Assembly (NCBI RefSeq): GCF_014207185.1
Contig: NZ_JACHCP010000005.1
Span: forward strand, 186,001 to 250,000
Source: Rhodanobacter sp. A1T4
Lineage (GTDB): Bacteria; Pseudomonadota; Gammaproteobacteria; Xanthomonadales; Rhodanobacteraceae
DNA: 64,000 nucleotides
Direction: 5' to 3'
Part shown: piece by piece, positions 47,609 through 57,238 of the stretch
Layout: each line of letters begins with the position of its first letter
Numbering within the stretch: position 1 is the first letter of the stretch
Notes under the pieces: generated by a model
What the model saw: only the letters and a program-made list of their open reading frames with translations
The model's database searches: none
What the model was told of the DNA's origin: nothing
Position numbers and translations under genes: made by a program

Positions 47609-49210
47609 TCAATGCAATGAAACCGTCAGCGTCGAAGGCGATGCTGCCGAAGAGCCGAAAGTGACATGGCTGTTTAGCGGTGTGACACCGGCATAACGCA
47701 GATCCGCAGTATCGATGACCAACGCCAGTTGCCGACCCGCATCGATTTCCCAGTTTGTCGCTTCCAGATTCATGTCGATGATCTGCGGCACACCCGGTGT
47801 TGCATTGAGAAGGGTGTAAGGCTTTTGGCTAATCAACTCGCCCAGTCCCGTCCACGGATCGACGCTGTAGAGATAGGCAACCAGCGTGAGCTGTGGAGTA
47901 CTCGGAGTTACCGTGATTTGCAGCGACGGCAGTCCGATAACATTCTGGGTTCGGGTAAAGACCGGTCCCGTCCAGACAGCAGCGTTCGTGCGAAAAATCG
48001 TAGCCAGCTCGACCGCTGGAGGCAGCTGCAAGTAACCTGTCAGCGCACCGCTGAGCATTGCCACACCCGACGTCGCGGTGGTCGGGTACCCACCAATAAT
48101 CCCGTATTGCCAGCTGTTGCCGGCACTGGATGACAGGCTACCCGTGGGTAAAAGGACCCCGCTTGGCTGGGTCAAGTGGTAGGTGATTGCCCCCTGCTGC
48201 ACCGCATTCCAGTTGGCGTAGCTGCTCCATATATTGGTCTGCGACTTGAGCTGCACCGGTGGCTGGGTATCGATGCCGTTGTCCACATTCTTCAAGTAGT
48301 GATCGAACCAGTTCGTTGCCGCGGCATAGACTTCATTAGGCAGGCCCACTGCGCCGAGAAGTTCAGCCGTCGCATGATCGCCGTGCGAAAACATGATCAT
48401 CTTCGGTACCGTGAGCTGGTTGTAGAAATTGATCAGCTGGCTCGGCACAAACAGACTGTCTTCGAAATCGTTGGCCAGAAAGACCGCCGGATGATTCGTA
48501 TTGAGCTGGGCAACCGTGCTTGACGGGTCGCGCATCGCCGCAACCGGCAACAAGGTCTGAACGGCTCCTTCGAAATTGCCTGCCAGAACATCCTGGTTCA
48601 CCTGCTGCATCAGCGGCCCTGGCTTGCCGAGGTAACTGTCCAGTGACAGCACCCCTATACCCTGCGCACTCGGTGTCTGATTCGCATCGAGCGAGGCCTC
48701 AAGGTTGGCCCAACTACTCATCACGGCCACCGCCTTGATGCGTGAATCATGTTCGGCAGCGAGAAGGCCCGTTCCCGCACCGTAGGAAATGCCCGAGACA
48801 CCAATCTTGTTCGGATCGGCCGGCGTATGGGCTAGCGCCCAATCGATGACCGTACTGACATCACCTACGGTGAGAGGCCCTGCAATATCGATATATCCAC
48901 ACGATGGGTTAATCGCGCAAAACGTATCAAAGCCGCGCGAACTATAGCTAACCACGATGTAACCATCGTTGGCCAATACGTTCGCCTGTCCGACGTACTC
49001 GATGTACGAAATCCCCCAACTGGAGGGCATCACGATCAATGGAAATGGCCCGTTTCCATGACCCGTTGGGACAGAAACATACGCCCCCAACTGAAAACCA
49101 TCCGGTGTCGCAATCGATTGGATGGAACCGGGAAGCGTCTGAGCCGATGTCGGTAAAACCATCGTCATGGCCAGCACGAACAGGGTGAACAAGCTTGCGA
49201 ATTTGCGCAT
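47609..49210 (-). CDS. Exported S15/CocE-type alpha/beta hydrolase
   Basis: A 533-residue protein with a signal peptide (about 1-23, TSAQ). The hydrolase domain (about 30-330) has the nucleophile motif GISYGAGTG, an acid in ANDFEDSLF and a histidine in SHGDHATAE. The C-terminal beta-sandwich (about 345-533) matches the domain found after X-Pro dipeptidyl-peptidases and CocE esterases (TVTPSTPQLTLVAYLYSVD, GRQLALVIDTADLRY). Substrate could be X-Pro peptides or acyl esters or amides. The family spans both, and the sequence does not decide. It is divergent from the penicillin-acylase-type gene. Confidence 0.83.
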   Translation of the reverse strand: MRKFASLFTLFVLAMTMVLPTSAQTLPGSIQSIATPDGFQLGAYVSVPTGHGNGPFPLIVMPSSWGISYIEYVGQANVLANDGYIVVSYSSRGFDTFCAINPSCGYIDIAGPLTVGDVSTVIDWALAHTPADPNKIGVSGISYGAGTGLLAAEHDSRIKAVAVMSSWANLEASLDANQTPSAQGIGVLSLDSYLGKPGPLMQQVNQDVLAGNFEGAVQTLLPVAAMRDPSSTVAQLNTNHPAVFLANDFEDSLFVPSQLINFYNQLTVPKMIMFSHGDHATAELLGAVGLPNEVYAAATNWFDHYLKNVDNGIDTQPPVQLKSQTNIWSSYANWNAVQQGAITYHLTQPSGVLLPTGSLSSSAGNSWQYGIIGGYPTTATSGVAMLSGALTGYLQLPPAVELATIFRTNAAVWTGPVFTRTQNVIGLPSLQITVTPSTPQLTLVAYLYSVDPWTGLGELISQKPYTLLNATPGVPQIIDMNLEATNWEIDAGRQLALVIDTADLRYAGVTPLNSHVTFGSSAASPSTLTVSLH

Positions 49211-49716
49211 ACCATCCTCCGTTGATTTGCCTGGGACACTACCGTTTCAATCGAACACGCTAGCTACGCAATAGCGCTCTCACTCACACTGCGGCTGGCG
49301 AATTAAATACATCTGCGCCCCATTGAACGTGGCTGATCGTGACGCACTTTTGAGTGACGCCGAGCACAGCAGCGCATGGCATCTTCAATTGACCTAATTA
49401 GTCCCAATAACGCGACACACACCGCGCTCATGCTGCGCTGCAAGGCAACACCTTCGATAGAACTGGCAAGCCAGTTTCAGCAATAGCGGCAGTGTCGGCG
49501 GTCAGATACTGAATCGACCCGATTTGTCCTCACGCATACCCACCCTTGGCGATTCATCATGCGAGGGGAGACATGCCGCTTGGCGCATCGTTAGGGAATG
49601 CGTTGAGAAAAAGCCAAGATTCATGTCGGCGCCGGGGAACACGATGCCATATCGCGCTTCGCCGGAAACGATTTCCATGCACCAACCATGGCATGGACTC
49701 TGGCGGGGAGACGGTA
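49211..49716. other. Divergent intergenic region before the acylase gene
   Basis: This 506-bp region separates the S15-type hydrolase and acylase genes. It ends in GGGGAG before the acylase ATG. The acylase frame is open upstream to 49546, but that part has no signal-peptide character and is taken as noncoding. No operator or RNA gene was recognised. Confidence 0.4.
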
Positions 49717-52700
49717 ATGAACAAACGCAGTCTTATTGGCGGCATGGTGTTGCTGCTGGCCTTGTCCACCAACAGCTTCGGCTCACCGCAAAGCAGTTCT
49801 TCGGGCGACGGCAACAGCATCTACTTGAACGTCGCCGTCCCCGGCAGCAATGGCAATTCGGCGGGTGGCGTCGGCCTGCCGGTAGCGGGCACACCCGCTG
49901 TCTATCCCTGGTACTACAACGACCAGGCCACGCTCTACGGCGATCTCAGCTACGCACAGCAAGGTCTGACGACGACACCGTGCGCGCCACCTACAAATAT
50001 CTCGCAGCACGTCGCATCCTCGAATCAGGGCTGCAACTATTTCAAGCACGACGGCTTGACCCCGGACACGGTGACTTCCACCGAGACCCTGACCACCAGC
50101 TACGGCGGCACGGTTACCATTCAACGCGATGGCTGGGGCGTGCCCTTCATCACCGCCAGCAATCGCCAGGACTCCATGTTCGGTGTCGGCTATGCTGCCG
50201 CCGAAGATCGTCTATGGATGCTCGACATCTTGCGCCATTTCGGTCGCGGCCAGCTCAGCCAGTTCCTTGGGCCGGCGCCGGAGTTCTACCAGTATGACGC
50301 CGCCATAACGAACACTGCCGGCTATAGCGAGAACGAACTGACGCAGATGGTCAACCAGGTTCCGGCCAAATTCGGCAACCTCGGTGTAATGATGTTGCAG
50401 GACGTCGATGGGTACGTTGCCGGGATCAACGCCTATATCTCGACACTCTGGATCTTCGGCAAGAACTTTTCGAAAATTCCACCGGAATACGCGGAACTCA
50501 AGAACGGTGGGTTTCCACCCGCGGCCTTTACTCGCAACGACGTCGTCGCCTCGGTCACTTTACTTCAGTCCATCTTCGCCGTCGGCGGCGGTGGTGAAGT
50601 CGCCAATGAAAGCTTCTTGCAGCAACTGGATCCCACCGTCACCTCCGGCAACCTGAATCTACCGGTGGCCGCCTGTCAAATGTGGCGCGACCTGCGCCAT
50701 GCCAACGACCCACAGGCCACGCGCACCGTCAGCGCACGCTTTCAGGAATCTCCCGCCACCCTCAATGAAGCTTGCCCGCAGACCCTGCCGGCAGGTACCG
50801 CCATCTGGGACGTGGGCAGTTACCAGGTTTTTGATACTTACGACGCCAACGGCGTCAACGAGAATTTACCACCGACTCCCACCACGGCCGTGGCAAGTGC
50901 GAATAACGCCAGCCGAACGCTTCTGGCGCATATGCTGCTTGACGACGGCCGACAAGGTGGCAACAGCGCCGGTGAAAACATCAAGACCCTTGCCCAGCTG
51001 CTGGTCAGCTCGAAGAGCAAGCCCACGGCAGCGACGCCAGCGCGCCAATCTCCGTTCGGCAAACACCCGCAGGTCCAGCTTGCGATGGGCCCCTACACAA
51101 AGCTGCACAATGCCCTGAGCAACATGGGCATGCCGCTTAGCATGTCCAACTGGATGGCAGTGACGGCAGCCAATACCGTCGATGGTCACCCCATCGGCGT
51201 GATGGGGCCGCAGATAGGTTACTTTCAACCTCACCTGATCTGGGAATTCGCGGTGCACTCCACCGGCGGCACACCGACGGACTTTGATGGCCGCGGCATG
51301 GGCGTTGTCGGCATCCCTTACGCGCTGATCGGCCGTGGCGTGGACTATGCCTGGAGCGCGACCTCCAACGACAGCGATATCGTCGATACCCGCGTCTCCA
51401 AGATGTGCAACATGGATGGCTCGACACCTTCGTTGAAGCTGGTGAATGGCTTCCCCAGCGCTGACGGCTATCTGTACGACCTGGGTGACGGCAAGGGACC
51501 GTCGTGTCGCCGTTTCTACGAGCGCACCGATAGCTGGACGGCGACGCCGACACTGGCCTCCGATGCTTCCGGCGGCTCGCTGTTGCCGCAGGCGGTGCAT
51601 CGCTACATTCTGCGTACCCACTACGGGCCGGTGTTCGCTACCGCCACGGTCAATGGCGCGCCGGTGGCCATCTCGCTGCAACGCTCGAACTTTTTCGGTG
51701 AGCTGGATGGCACGGCCATGTTCGCACTCGTTTCGACGCCGACAGTGAACGGGGCGAGCAGTTTCCAGCATCTGATGAACGGCTATACCGGCACTTTCAA
51801 TTGGCTCTACGTCGACAAGAAAGATGTCGGCTACATCGCCACCGGTCTGCTGCCGGTCCGCGATCCGGGACAGTCGCCGGAACTGCCCTCCTGGGGCGAT
51901 GGCCGTTTTGAATGGGCCGGCGATAGCAGCTACCTGCGAAATAATCCCGACTACTTCATCAACAACGGTGGTGACGTACCTTTCCCTAGCCGTACGGTGC
52001 CGGTCGCGCGGAACGGCGGCCCACTCAACGGTGGCTACTACGAATGGCAGAACTATCTGACCTACGCCCAGCATCCCCAGGTGGTGAATCCACCCGAGGG
52101 TTTCATCACCAGCTGGAACAACTCGCCGGCGACCGGCTGGTGGGCGGCGGACGATCACTACAATTGGGCCGCCATCCATCGCATCGACATTGAGCCAGTC
52201 CGCTTTCAGAACTTCCTCGCCACGGGCAAGAAATTCAATTTTGCCAATGTCGAGGAAATCATGGCCGACGCCGGCTATGTCGACCTACGCGGTCAGGAAC
52301 TGCTGCCGCTGTTACTGCAGATCATGCAGCAGGGTTCGCTTAACACTGACGAGATGCAAGCCGGTGCATTAATGCGGAACTGGCTGGCCGGCGTTGCCTC
52401 CGACGGCATCACCTTGAATGGCAGCTCGAATGCCTGGATCAACGGCAATCCGGGTCTCGGTGCCTGGCGCCGTTCGCGTACCCCCGGTACCGCTGGCAAA
52501 ACCACCTACGACAATCAGCCCGCCGTGGTACTGATGGATGCCTGGTATCTGCATCTGATGACCACGGTAACCTCGCAGCTCAACGCGCTTGATCCTTATA
52601 AGGACGCCGCATCACTCAGCGGTGGCTGCGTCAGCAGTGTGCTGCTCTGTCGCCAGGACGCTCCACGTGCACAGGGTTCCGCCTACGAATATGGCTGGTA

Positions 52701-53037
52701 CCAGCCGATGTACCGGATGTTGCAAATGGCGCTCAACACCCCTGGCCATAGCAACTACCAAACGCTTAAATGCGCCGGCACCGGTCTGCTGACTGATTGC
52801 CGCAATGCTGTACTTGCTGCGCTGGATAGCGCCATCAGCGATCTCGGCGGCATCTCGAACATGGCCAATTGGAACGGCACCCAGTTACCCAACATGGCCG
52901 GCGACAGCAATGCCACGGTGGAAACCTACGACGAGATCGCGCCAACCGATTTCAGTGCGTTGCCTGCCCAGCCCATGCCATGGGAAAACCGGCCGAGTTA
53001 CCAGCAAGTCATCGAGGTGCAAAGCGGGCGCCAATAG
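49717..53037 (+). CDS. Exported penicillin-acylase family Ntn hydrolase (large)
   Basis: A 1106-residue member of the S45 penicillin/AHL acylase family. The start at 49717 has GGGGAG and a signal peptide (about 1-22). The alpha chain contains VTIQRDGWGVPFITASNRQDSMFGVGYAAAEDRLWMLDILRHFGRGQLSQFLG. The autocatalytic cut should leave Ser477 at the start of SNWMAVTAANTVDGHPIGVMGPQIGYFQP as the nucleophile of the beta chain. Later motifs include HYGPVF and NNSPATGW. At over 1100 residues it is longer than usual (750-850), with long Gly/Asn-rich inserts. It should deacylate amides such as N-acyl homoserine lactones, beta-lactams or lipopeptides. The substrate is not predictable. Confidence 0.87.
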   Translation: MNKRSLIGGMVLLLALSTNSFGSPQSSSSGDGNSIYLNVAVPGSNGNSAGGVGLPVAGTPAVYPWYYNDQATLYGDLSYAQQGLTTTPCAPPTNISQHVASSNQGCNYFKHDGLTPDTVTSTETLTTSYGGTVTIQRDGWGVPFITASNRQDSMFGVGYAAAEDRLWMLDILRHFGRGQLSQFLGPAPEFYQYDAAITNTAGYSENELTQMVNQVPAKFGNLGVMMLQDVDGYVAGINAYISTLWIFGKNFSKIPPEYAELKNGGFPPAAFTRNDVVASVTLLQSIFAVGGGGEVANESFLQQLDPTVTSGNLNLPVAACQMWRDLRHANDPQATRTVSARFQESPATLNEACPQTLPAGTAIWDVGSYQVFDTYDANGVNENLPPTPTTAVASANNASRTLLAHMLLDDGRQGGNSAGENIKTLAQLLVSSKSKPTAATPARQSPFGKHPQVQLAMGPYTKLHNALSNMGMPLSMSNWMAVTAANTVDGHPIGVMGPQIGYFQPHLIWEFAVHSTGGTPTDFDGRGMGVVGIPYALIGRGVDYAWSATSNDSDIVDTRVSKMCNMDGSTPSLKLVNGFPSADGYLYDLGDGKGPSCRRFYERTDSWTATPTLASDASGGSLLPQAVHRYILRTHYGPVFATATVNGAPVAISLQRSNFFGELDGTAMFALVSTPTVNGASSFQHLMNGYTGTFNWLYVDKKDVGYIATGLLPVRDPGQSPELPSWGDGRFEWAGDSSYLRNNPDYFINNGGDVPFPSRTVPVARNGGPLNGGYYEWQNYLTYAQHPQVVNPPEGFITSWNNSPATGWWAADDHYNWAAIHRIDIEPVRFQNFLATGKKFNFANVEEIMADAGYVDLRGQELLPLLLQIMQQGSLNTDEMQAGALMRNWLAGVASDGITLNGSSNAWINGNPGLGAWRRSRTPGTAGKTTYDNQPAVVLMDAWYLHLMTTVTSQLNALDPYKDAASLSGGCVSSVLLCRQDAPRAQGSAYEYGWYQPMYRMLQMALNTPGHSNYQTLKCAGTGLLTDCRNAVLAALDSAISDLGGISNMANWNGTQLPNMAGDSNATVETYDEIAPTDFSALPAQPMPWENRPSYQQVIEVQSGRQ

Positions 53038-53278
53038 CCTTGGGGAAATGCGAGCAGCTAACCATTCGATACCAAATCTCGATACCAAATCTCTGCGCGC
53101 CGTTGACCTGGCGACAGCGCGCAGTCGACTGGCGTTTTGCACTTGGCTGATGCAGCGCTCAGGCGAAGTAATTCATCACCATACATGGCAGTTGAATTGT
53201 CCAGGAACCGTCATCTGCGCGTAGTGCAAAGCTTTCAGATTAAGTCGTCCAATGATGGGCGCCTACAGATGATTGACC

Positions 53279-55114
53279 ATGAAGAAATGGCATGGAACGG
53301 CTCTGCGTGCAGCACTGTTGGTCATTACGGCGTATCCGATCAGCGTTATTGCTGCAGCAGCGCCAACAACTTACTCCGGTGTCAATCTGCTGGTTGATGG
53401 CGACGGCGAAGCCGCTGCATGCACCCCGGACTGGGAAGCAGTCACGACTGTTCCGGGTTGGACCGTACTCCAGGGCAATCCGAGCGCGGTGTGCTACTCG
53501 GTCGGTGATTTCACTACGCCCAGCACGCCGGCGCGCGGCAACGCCTTCATCGCTGCGGGCCCCTATGGCAACTCAGCGTTGACTCAAACCGTCGATGTAT
53601 CGATGGCCAGTGCGGCTATCGATGCCGGTACGACGACTTACACGCTCTCCGGCTGGCTGGGTGGCTATGAGTATTACGGCGCGTACACCCAAGTAAGCGC
53701 GACTTTTCTGGATGCGAATGGCCTACCGTTGGGATCAGCAGCGCAGATGCCCACGGTGACCGCGTCTCAACGCAATTACAGCAACGCTTTTCTGGCGCGT
53801 TCGATCAGCAACACGCTGCCCAAAGGCACCCGTTCGATCATGGTGCTGGTGCAGTTTCTCGACTCGCCCGATGACTCCTACAACGACAGTTATGCCGACA
53901 ATCTGTCACTGACCCTGTCGACGCCCGTACCCGCACCGGTTCTGACCGCGCCGGTGTCTACGGTGCCTAAGTATGACCATGTGTTTTTGGTCATGATGGA
54001 GAACACCAGCTTCGATGAAGTCATCGGCGATACGACCGATGCGCCCTTTATGAACAGCTTGGCCAATCGCGGCACGTTGTTGATGGGTTACAGCGGAACC
54101 TACCATCCCAGTGATCAAAACTACCTGGCCATCACGGGCGGCAGCAATTTCGACGAAGGAGCCATTTATTACCCGAACATCCATGTCACTACGGCAAATC
54201 TTGGCGACAGCCTCGAAGCCGTCGGCAAGACCTGGAAAGGCTATGGGCAGGGCATGGGTACTCCGTGCAACACGACCAACACGTACGACTCGGAATTCGA
54301 AGCCGATGAGCTTCCGTTCATCAATTTCACCGACATCAGCAACAATTTACCGCGCTGCCAAGTCCATCTTTTTGATACGACGCAACTGACCAGTGACCTG
54401 CAATCCGCAGCCACTACGCCGAATTTTGCGTGGTTGGCGGCAGACGACTACTACGATGGCGAAGCACCCGGCGACGGATCGTCGTTGAGCTTGCAGGTAC
54501 AAGACGGATGGTTGAAGCAGACACTGCAACCGATCTTCAACTCTCCCGCATGGACCAGCCAGCGTTCGCTGCTTGTCCTTACCTGGGATGAGTCCTCGGA
54601 CCCTTTGGCGTTTCCTGAGCTGGGCAATCACATTGCAACGATTCTGGTGGACTCACAAGGCCTGGTACGGCCAGGTTATGGAAGCTCCGTGAGTTACAAC
54701 CACTTCAGCACGGGCCGCACCATCGAGCAGGCGTTGGGACTCCCTGCGTTTACCGCCAACGACGCCTACGCTACGCCGATCAATGATGCGTTCGCACCAG
54801 CACCAGCAACACCAACGTCGACCACACCAACCTTGACTGCCGCGATATCGACGGTGCCGCAGGGTGCAAATATCGTATTCAACTATTCGACGACTAGCGC
54901 CACGTCGAGCGCGACCAACTGGGTGGGAATCTATAGCGCTGGTGATACACCGGGATCTGAAGCCTCGGTGATCTGGCAAGCCGTTCCCACGGCCAATGGC
55001 AATGTCGCTTTCAACACGTCAAGTCTGTCGCCAGGCAATTACACCGCTTATCTCCTATACAACAACGGTTACAGCACCCTGGCCGGCCCAGTCAATTTCA
55101 GCGTGTCGCGCTGA
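53279..55114 (+). CDS. Exported phosphoesterase (PF04185) with flanking beta-sandwich domains
   Basis: A 611-residue secreted protein. It has a signal peptide (about 1-27). The N-terminal beta-sandwich (about 35-220) carries NLLVDGDGEAAACTPDWEAVTTVPGW. The phosphoesterase domain (about 230-500) has HVFLVMMENTSFDEVIGDTTDAPFMNSLANRGTL, YHPSDQNYLAITGG and LLVLTWDESSD. A linker rich in Thr, Pro and Ala leads to a C-terminal beta-sandwich (about 525-611, NWVGIYSAGDTPG). The catalytic part resembles acid phosphatases of the AcpA and phospholipase C superfamily. The outer domains probably bind a surface or glycan. The phosphonate locus begins nearby, but on a separate transcript. Confidence 0.85.
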   Translation: MKKWHGTALRAALLVITAYPISVIAAAAPTTYSGVNLLVDGDGEAAACTPDWEAVTTVPGWTVLQGNPSAVCYSVGDFTTPSTPARGNAFIAAGPYGNSALTQTVDVSMASAAIDAGTTTYTLSGWLGGYEYYGAYTQVSATFLDANGLPLGSAAQMPTVTASQRNYSNAFLARSISNTLPKGTRSIMVLVQFLDSPDDSYNDSYADNLSLTLSTPVPAPVLTAPVSTVPKYDHVFLVMMENTSFDEVIGDTTDAPFMNSLANRGTLLMGYSGTYHPSDQNYLAITGGSNFDEGAIYYPNIHVTTANLGDSLEAVGKTWKGYGQGMGTPCNTTNTYDSEFEADELPFINFTDISNNLPRCQVHLFDTTQLTSDLQSAATTPNFAWLAADDYYDGEAPGDGSSLSLQVQDGWLKQTLQPIFNSPAWTSQRSLLVLTWDESSDPLAFPELGNHIATILVDSQGLVRPGYGSSVSYNHFSTGRTIEQALGLPAFTANDAYATPINDAFAPAPATPTSTTPTLTAAISTVPQGANIVFNYSTTSATSSATNWVGIYSAGDTPGSEASVIWQAVPTANGNVAFNTSSLSPGNYTAYLLYNNGYSTLAGPVNFSVSR

Positions 55115-55139
55115 TGGGTGGCTCTGCATAGGCATGCTT

Positions 55140-55165
55140 CCCTGCCCCCGTGTCCAAAGGCAGGG
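55140..55165 (+). terminator. Hairpin after the phosphoesterase gene
   Basis: Perfect 7-bp arms CCCTGCC and GGCAGGG with a 12-nt loop, 26 bp after the phosphoesterase stop. A TTTT occurs about 9 bp further on but does not abut the stem. Confidence 0.45.
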
Positions 55166-55295
55166 ACAAGGTGTTTTCCAGACACGCTTGAGTAGCGTTT
55201 CAGCAATGCGCGAGTTCGCCTTTCGGTACGCAGGGTCGTGAGGTTTGCTCCGTAGAGCGCCAGATCCTGGCTCCGGCCTAGACATCGCCACGACG

Positions 55296-55313
55296 CTGTC
55301 ATGTGCCAGCCAC
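55296..55313 (+). promoter_or_regulatory. Possible weak Pho box before the DUF5690 gene
   Basis: CTGTCAT followed 11 bases later by CAGCCAC resembles the two 7-mer halves of a PhoB site (CTGTCAT-N4-CTGTCAC). The left half is perfect and the right half matches at 5 of 7. It lies 33 bp before the chosen ATG. Confidence 0.25.
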
Positions 55314-55346
55314 ACCATGCTCGGCATTCTGTCGAGGGTTGTCTGC

Positions 55347-56648
55347 ATGCGCGTCGCCTCCTGGCTTTCTGGCCAATATCGTCATCGGATGGCGATCAAT
55401 CTGCTCGCCGGCGGCGCTGCGTTCCTGGCGTATGCCTCGATGTATGCGTTCCGCAAGCCGTTCACGGCAGCCGAATTTACCGGCCTGCATTTCGCCGGCG
55501 TCGATTACAAGGTGTGGCTGGTCATCGCCCAGGTCTTCGGTTACATGCTCAGCAAGGTTCGGGGCATTACCTGGATCGCCGAGATGCAGCGGCAGAATCG
55601 TGCCCGCGCGCTGGCCGGATTGATCGGCTTTTCCTGGCTGGCGCTGCTTGGCTTTGCGCTGATTCCTGCACCGTGGAATATCGCCTGCCTGTTTCTCAAC
55701 GGATTGCCGCTGGGCATGGTGTGGGGCGTGATATTCGGTTACATCGAGGGTCGGCGCGGCACCGAGTTGATGGGTGCTTTCATGTGCGCCAGCTTTATCG
55801 TCGCGTCCGGCGTGGTGAAAACCGTGGGCAAATACCTCATGGTGAGGTACGGAGTCAGCGAGTTCTGGATGCCTTTTGCCACCGGTCTGGTGTTCGTGCC
55901 ACCGCTCTGCCTCGCTACCTGGATGCTCGAACGCCTGCCTGCACCGAGTGCCGAGGATATGGCCGCTCGCAGCGCGCGCATGCCGATGGACGCGAAGAGC
56001 CGCAGCGCGTTTCTGGCGCGTTTTCTACCCGCCGTGGTCATGATCGTGATGGCGTACATCGCACTCACCGTGATGCGCGATTTTCGCGACAATTTCGCGG
56101 CCGAGATCTGGGCCGATCTTGGTCGCGGCAATAGCGCGGCGGTATTCACGCAAACCGAGGTGCCGATTGCAATCGCCGTGCTGCTGATCACCGCCTGCAC
56201 GATGGCCGTGCGCGACAATTTCAAGGCATTGATGCTCAATCACGTGATGATTTTCGGCGGCTTCGCCATTGCGTTGATCACCACCTGGCTGCACGGCATG
56301 GGGCTGATCGATCCGGTGTGGTGGGTCGGTGGCAGCGGTTTTGGCCTGTACCTCGCTTACGTGCCGTACAACTGCACGTTCTTCGAACGCATGCTGGCAA
56401 GCTTCCAGGTGGCCGGCAACGTCGGTTTCATCATGTATATCTCCGATGCCAGTGGGTATATGGGCAGCGTCGCCATCATTTTGTTCAAGGAATTCAGCGG
56501 CGTGCATCTGTCGTGGGCCGCGTTCTACGCCAGTACCGTGGTTGCACTGTCGAGCATCGGCATGCTGATTACCCTCAGTTCGGCCTTCTATTTCAAGGCC
56601 AAGACCCGGCGTACCGATATGCCAGCCGTGATGCCGACACTCGCCTGA
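55347..56648 (+). CDS. DUF5690 family membrane protein, MFS-like transporter
   Basis: A 433-residue membrane protein with about twelve hydrophobic segments. The opening NLLAGGAAFLAYASMYAFRKPFTAAEFTG is typical of DUF5690, a major-facilitator-like group related in its first helices to sugar-phosphate antiporters. Later segments include GMVWGVIFGYIEGRRGTELMGAF and YLAYVPYNCTFFERMLASF. The start at 55347 has GAGGG eight bases upstream. It converges on phnN. The phosphonate locus here shows no phnCDE permease within the window, so uptake of phosphonates or phosphate esters by this protein is a reasonable inference but unproven. Confidence 0.8.
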   Translation: MRVASWLSGQYRHRMAINLLAGGAAFLAYASMYAFRKPFTAAEFTGLHFAGVDYKVWLVIAQVFGYMLSKVRGITWIAEMQRQNRARALAGLIGFSWLALLGFALIPAPWNIACLFLNGLPLGMVWGVIFGYIEGRRGTELMGAFMCASFIVASGVVKTVGKYLMVRYGVSEFWMPFATGLVFVPPLCLATWMLERLPAPSAEDMAARSARMPMDAKSRSAFLARFLPAVVMIVMAYIALTVMRDFRDNFAAEIWADLGRGNSAAVFTQTEVPIAIAVLLITACTMAVRDNFKALMLNHVMIFGGFAIALITTWLHGMGLIDPVWWVGGSGFGLYLAYVPYNCTFFERMLASFQVAGNVGFIMYISDASGYMGSVAIILFKEFSGVHLSWAAFYASTVVALSSIGMLITLSSAFYFKAKTRRTDMPAVMPTLA

Positions 56649-56692
56649 GTCATTGCATCCAGGGATGTCGTCAACAACGGCGCCTTCTCGAC

Positions 56693-57238
56693 TCAGTGTG
56701 ATTGCGTTATGGCTTTCAACAGCGTGGCGCCGGCGTCGGTGAGGCTGCCGTCGTTGTGGATAATCAGTGCGCCAGGTGGCGCCTGATAGGCATCGCGGCG
56801 CGCCAGCCGTTGGGCAATATCCGCATCGCTCTCACGACCGCGCGCCGCCAGGCGTGCAGCGATGGTTTCGCGACTGGCGGTGATCACCACCGGCTGCAAC
56901 GAAGGAAAGCGTTCACGTGCCTGCGGATAGGCATCGCGCGAACCGTTCACCAATACCTTGGCGCCGCGTTCCAGCCAGTGCTGGATTTCGCGGCCGATGC
57001 CGTAGTGCAGCCCATGCGCTTGCCAGGTCAGCGCGAACAGACCGCGCTCTGCACGCAGCAGAAACTCTGCCTCGCTCAGCGCCACATGATTTTCGCCGCC
57101 GGCATGCGCCGGTCGGGTGATGTAGCGGTGTGCGCAAAGCACGTCGTGCGAAACGCCATGCGCACGGACCCAGGCAAGCACGCTGTCCTTGCCTGCGCCC
57201 GATGGGCCCATCACGTAATACAGGCGTCCTTCATTCAC
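56693..57238 (-). CDS. phnN: Ribose 1,5-bisphosphate phosphokinase PhnN
   Basis: A 181-residue P-loop kinase, normal length for PhnN. Walker A is VMGPSGAGKDSVL near the N-terminus, followed by AHRYITRPAHAGGENH, a guanylate-kinase-like segment, and LVNGSRDAYPQARERFP. It converts ribose 1,5-bisphosphate to PRPP, the last step of the C-P lyase pathway. Its start overlaps the stop of the DUF1045 gene by 4 nt (ATGA), so phnF, DUF1045 and phnN form one coupled operon divergent from phnG-M. Confidence 0.93.
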   Translation of the reverse strand: MNEGRLYYVMGPSGAGKDSVLAWVRAHGVSHDVLCAHRYITRPAHAGGENHVALSEAEFLLRAERGLFALTWQAHGLHYGIGREIQHWLERGAKVLVNGSRDAYPQARERFPSLQPVVITASRETIAARLAARGRESDADIAQRLARRDAYQAPPGALIIHNDGSLTDAGATLLKAITQSH

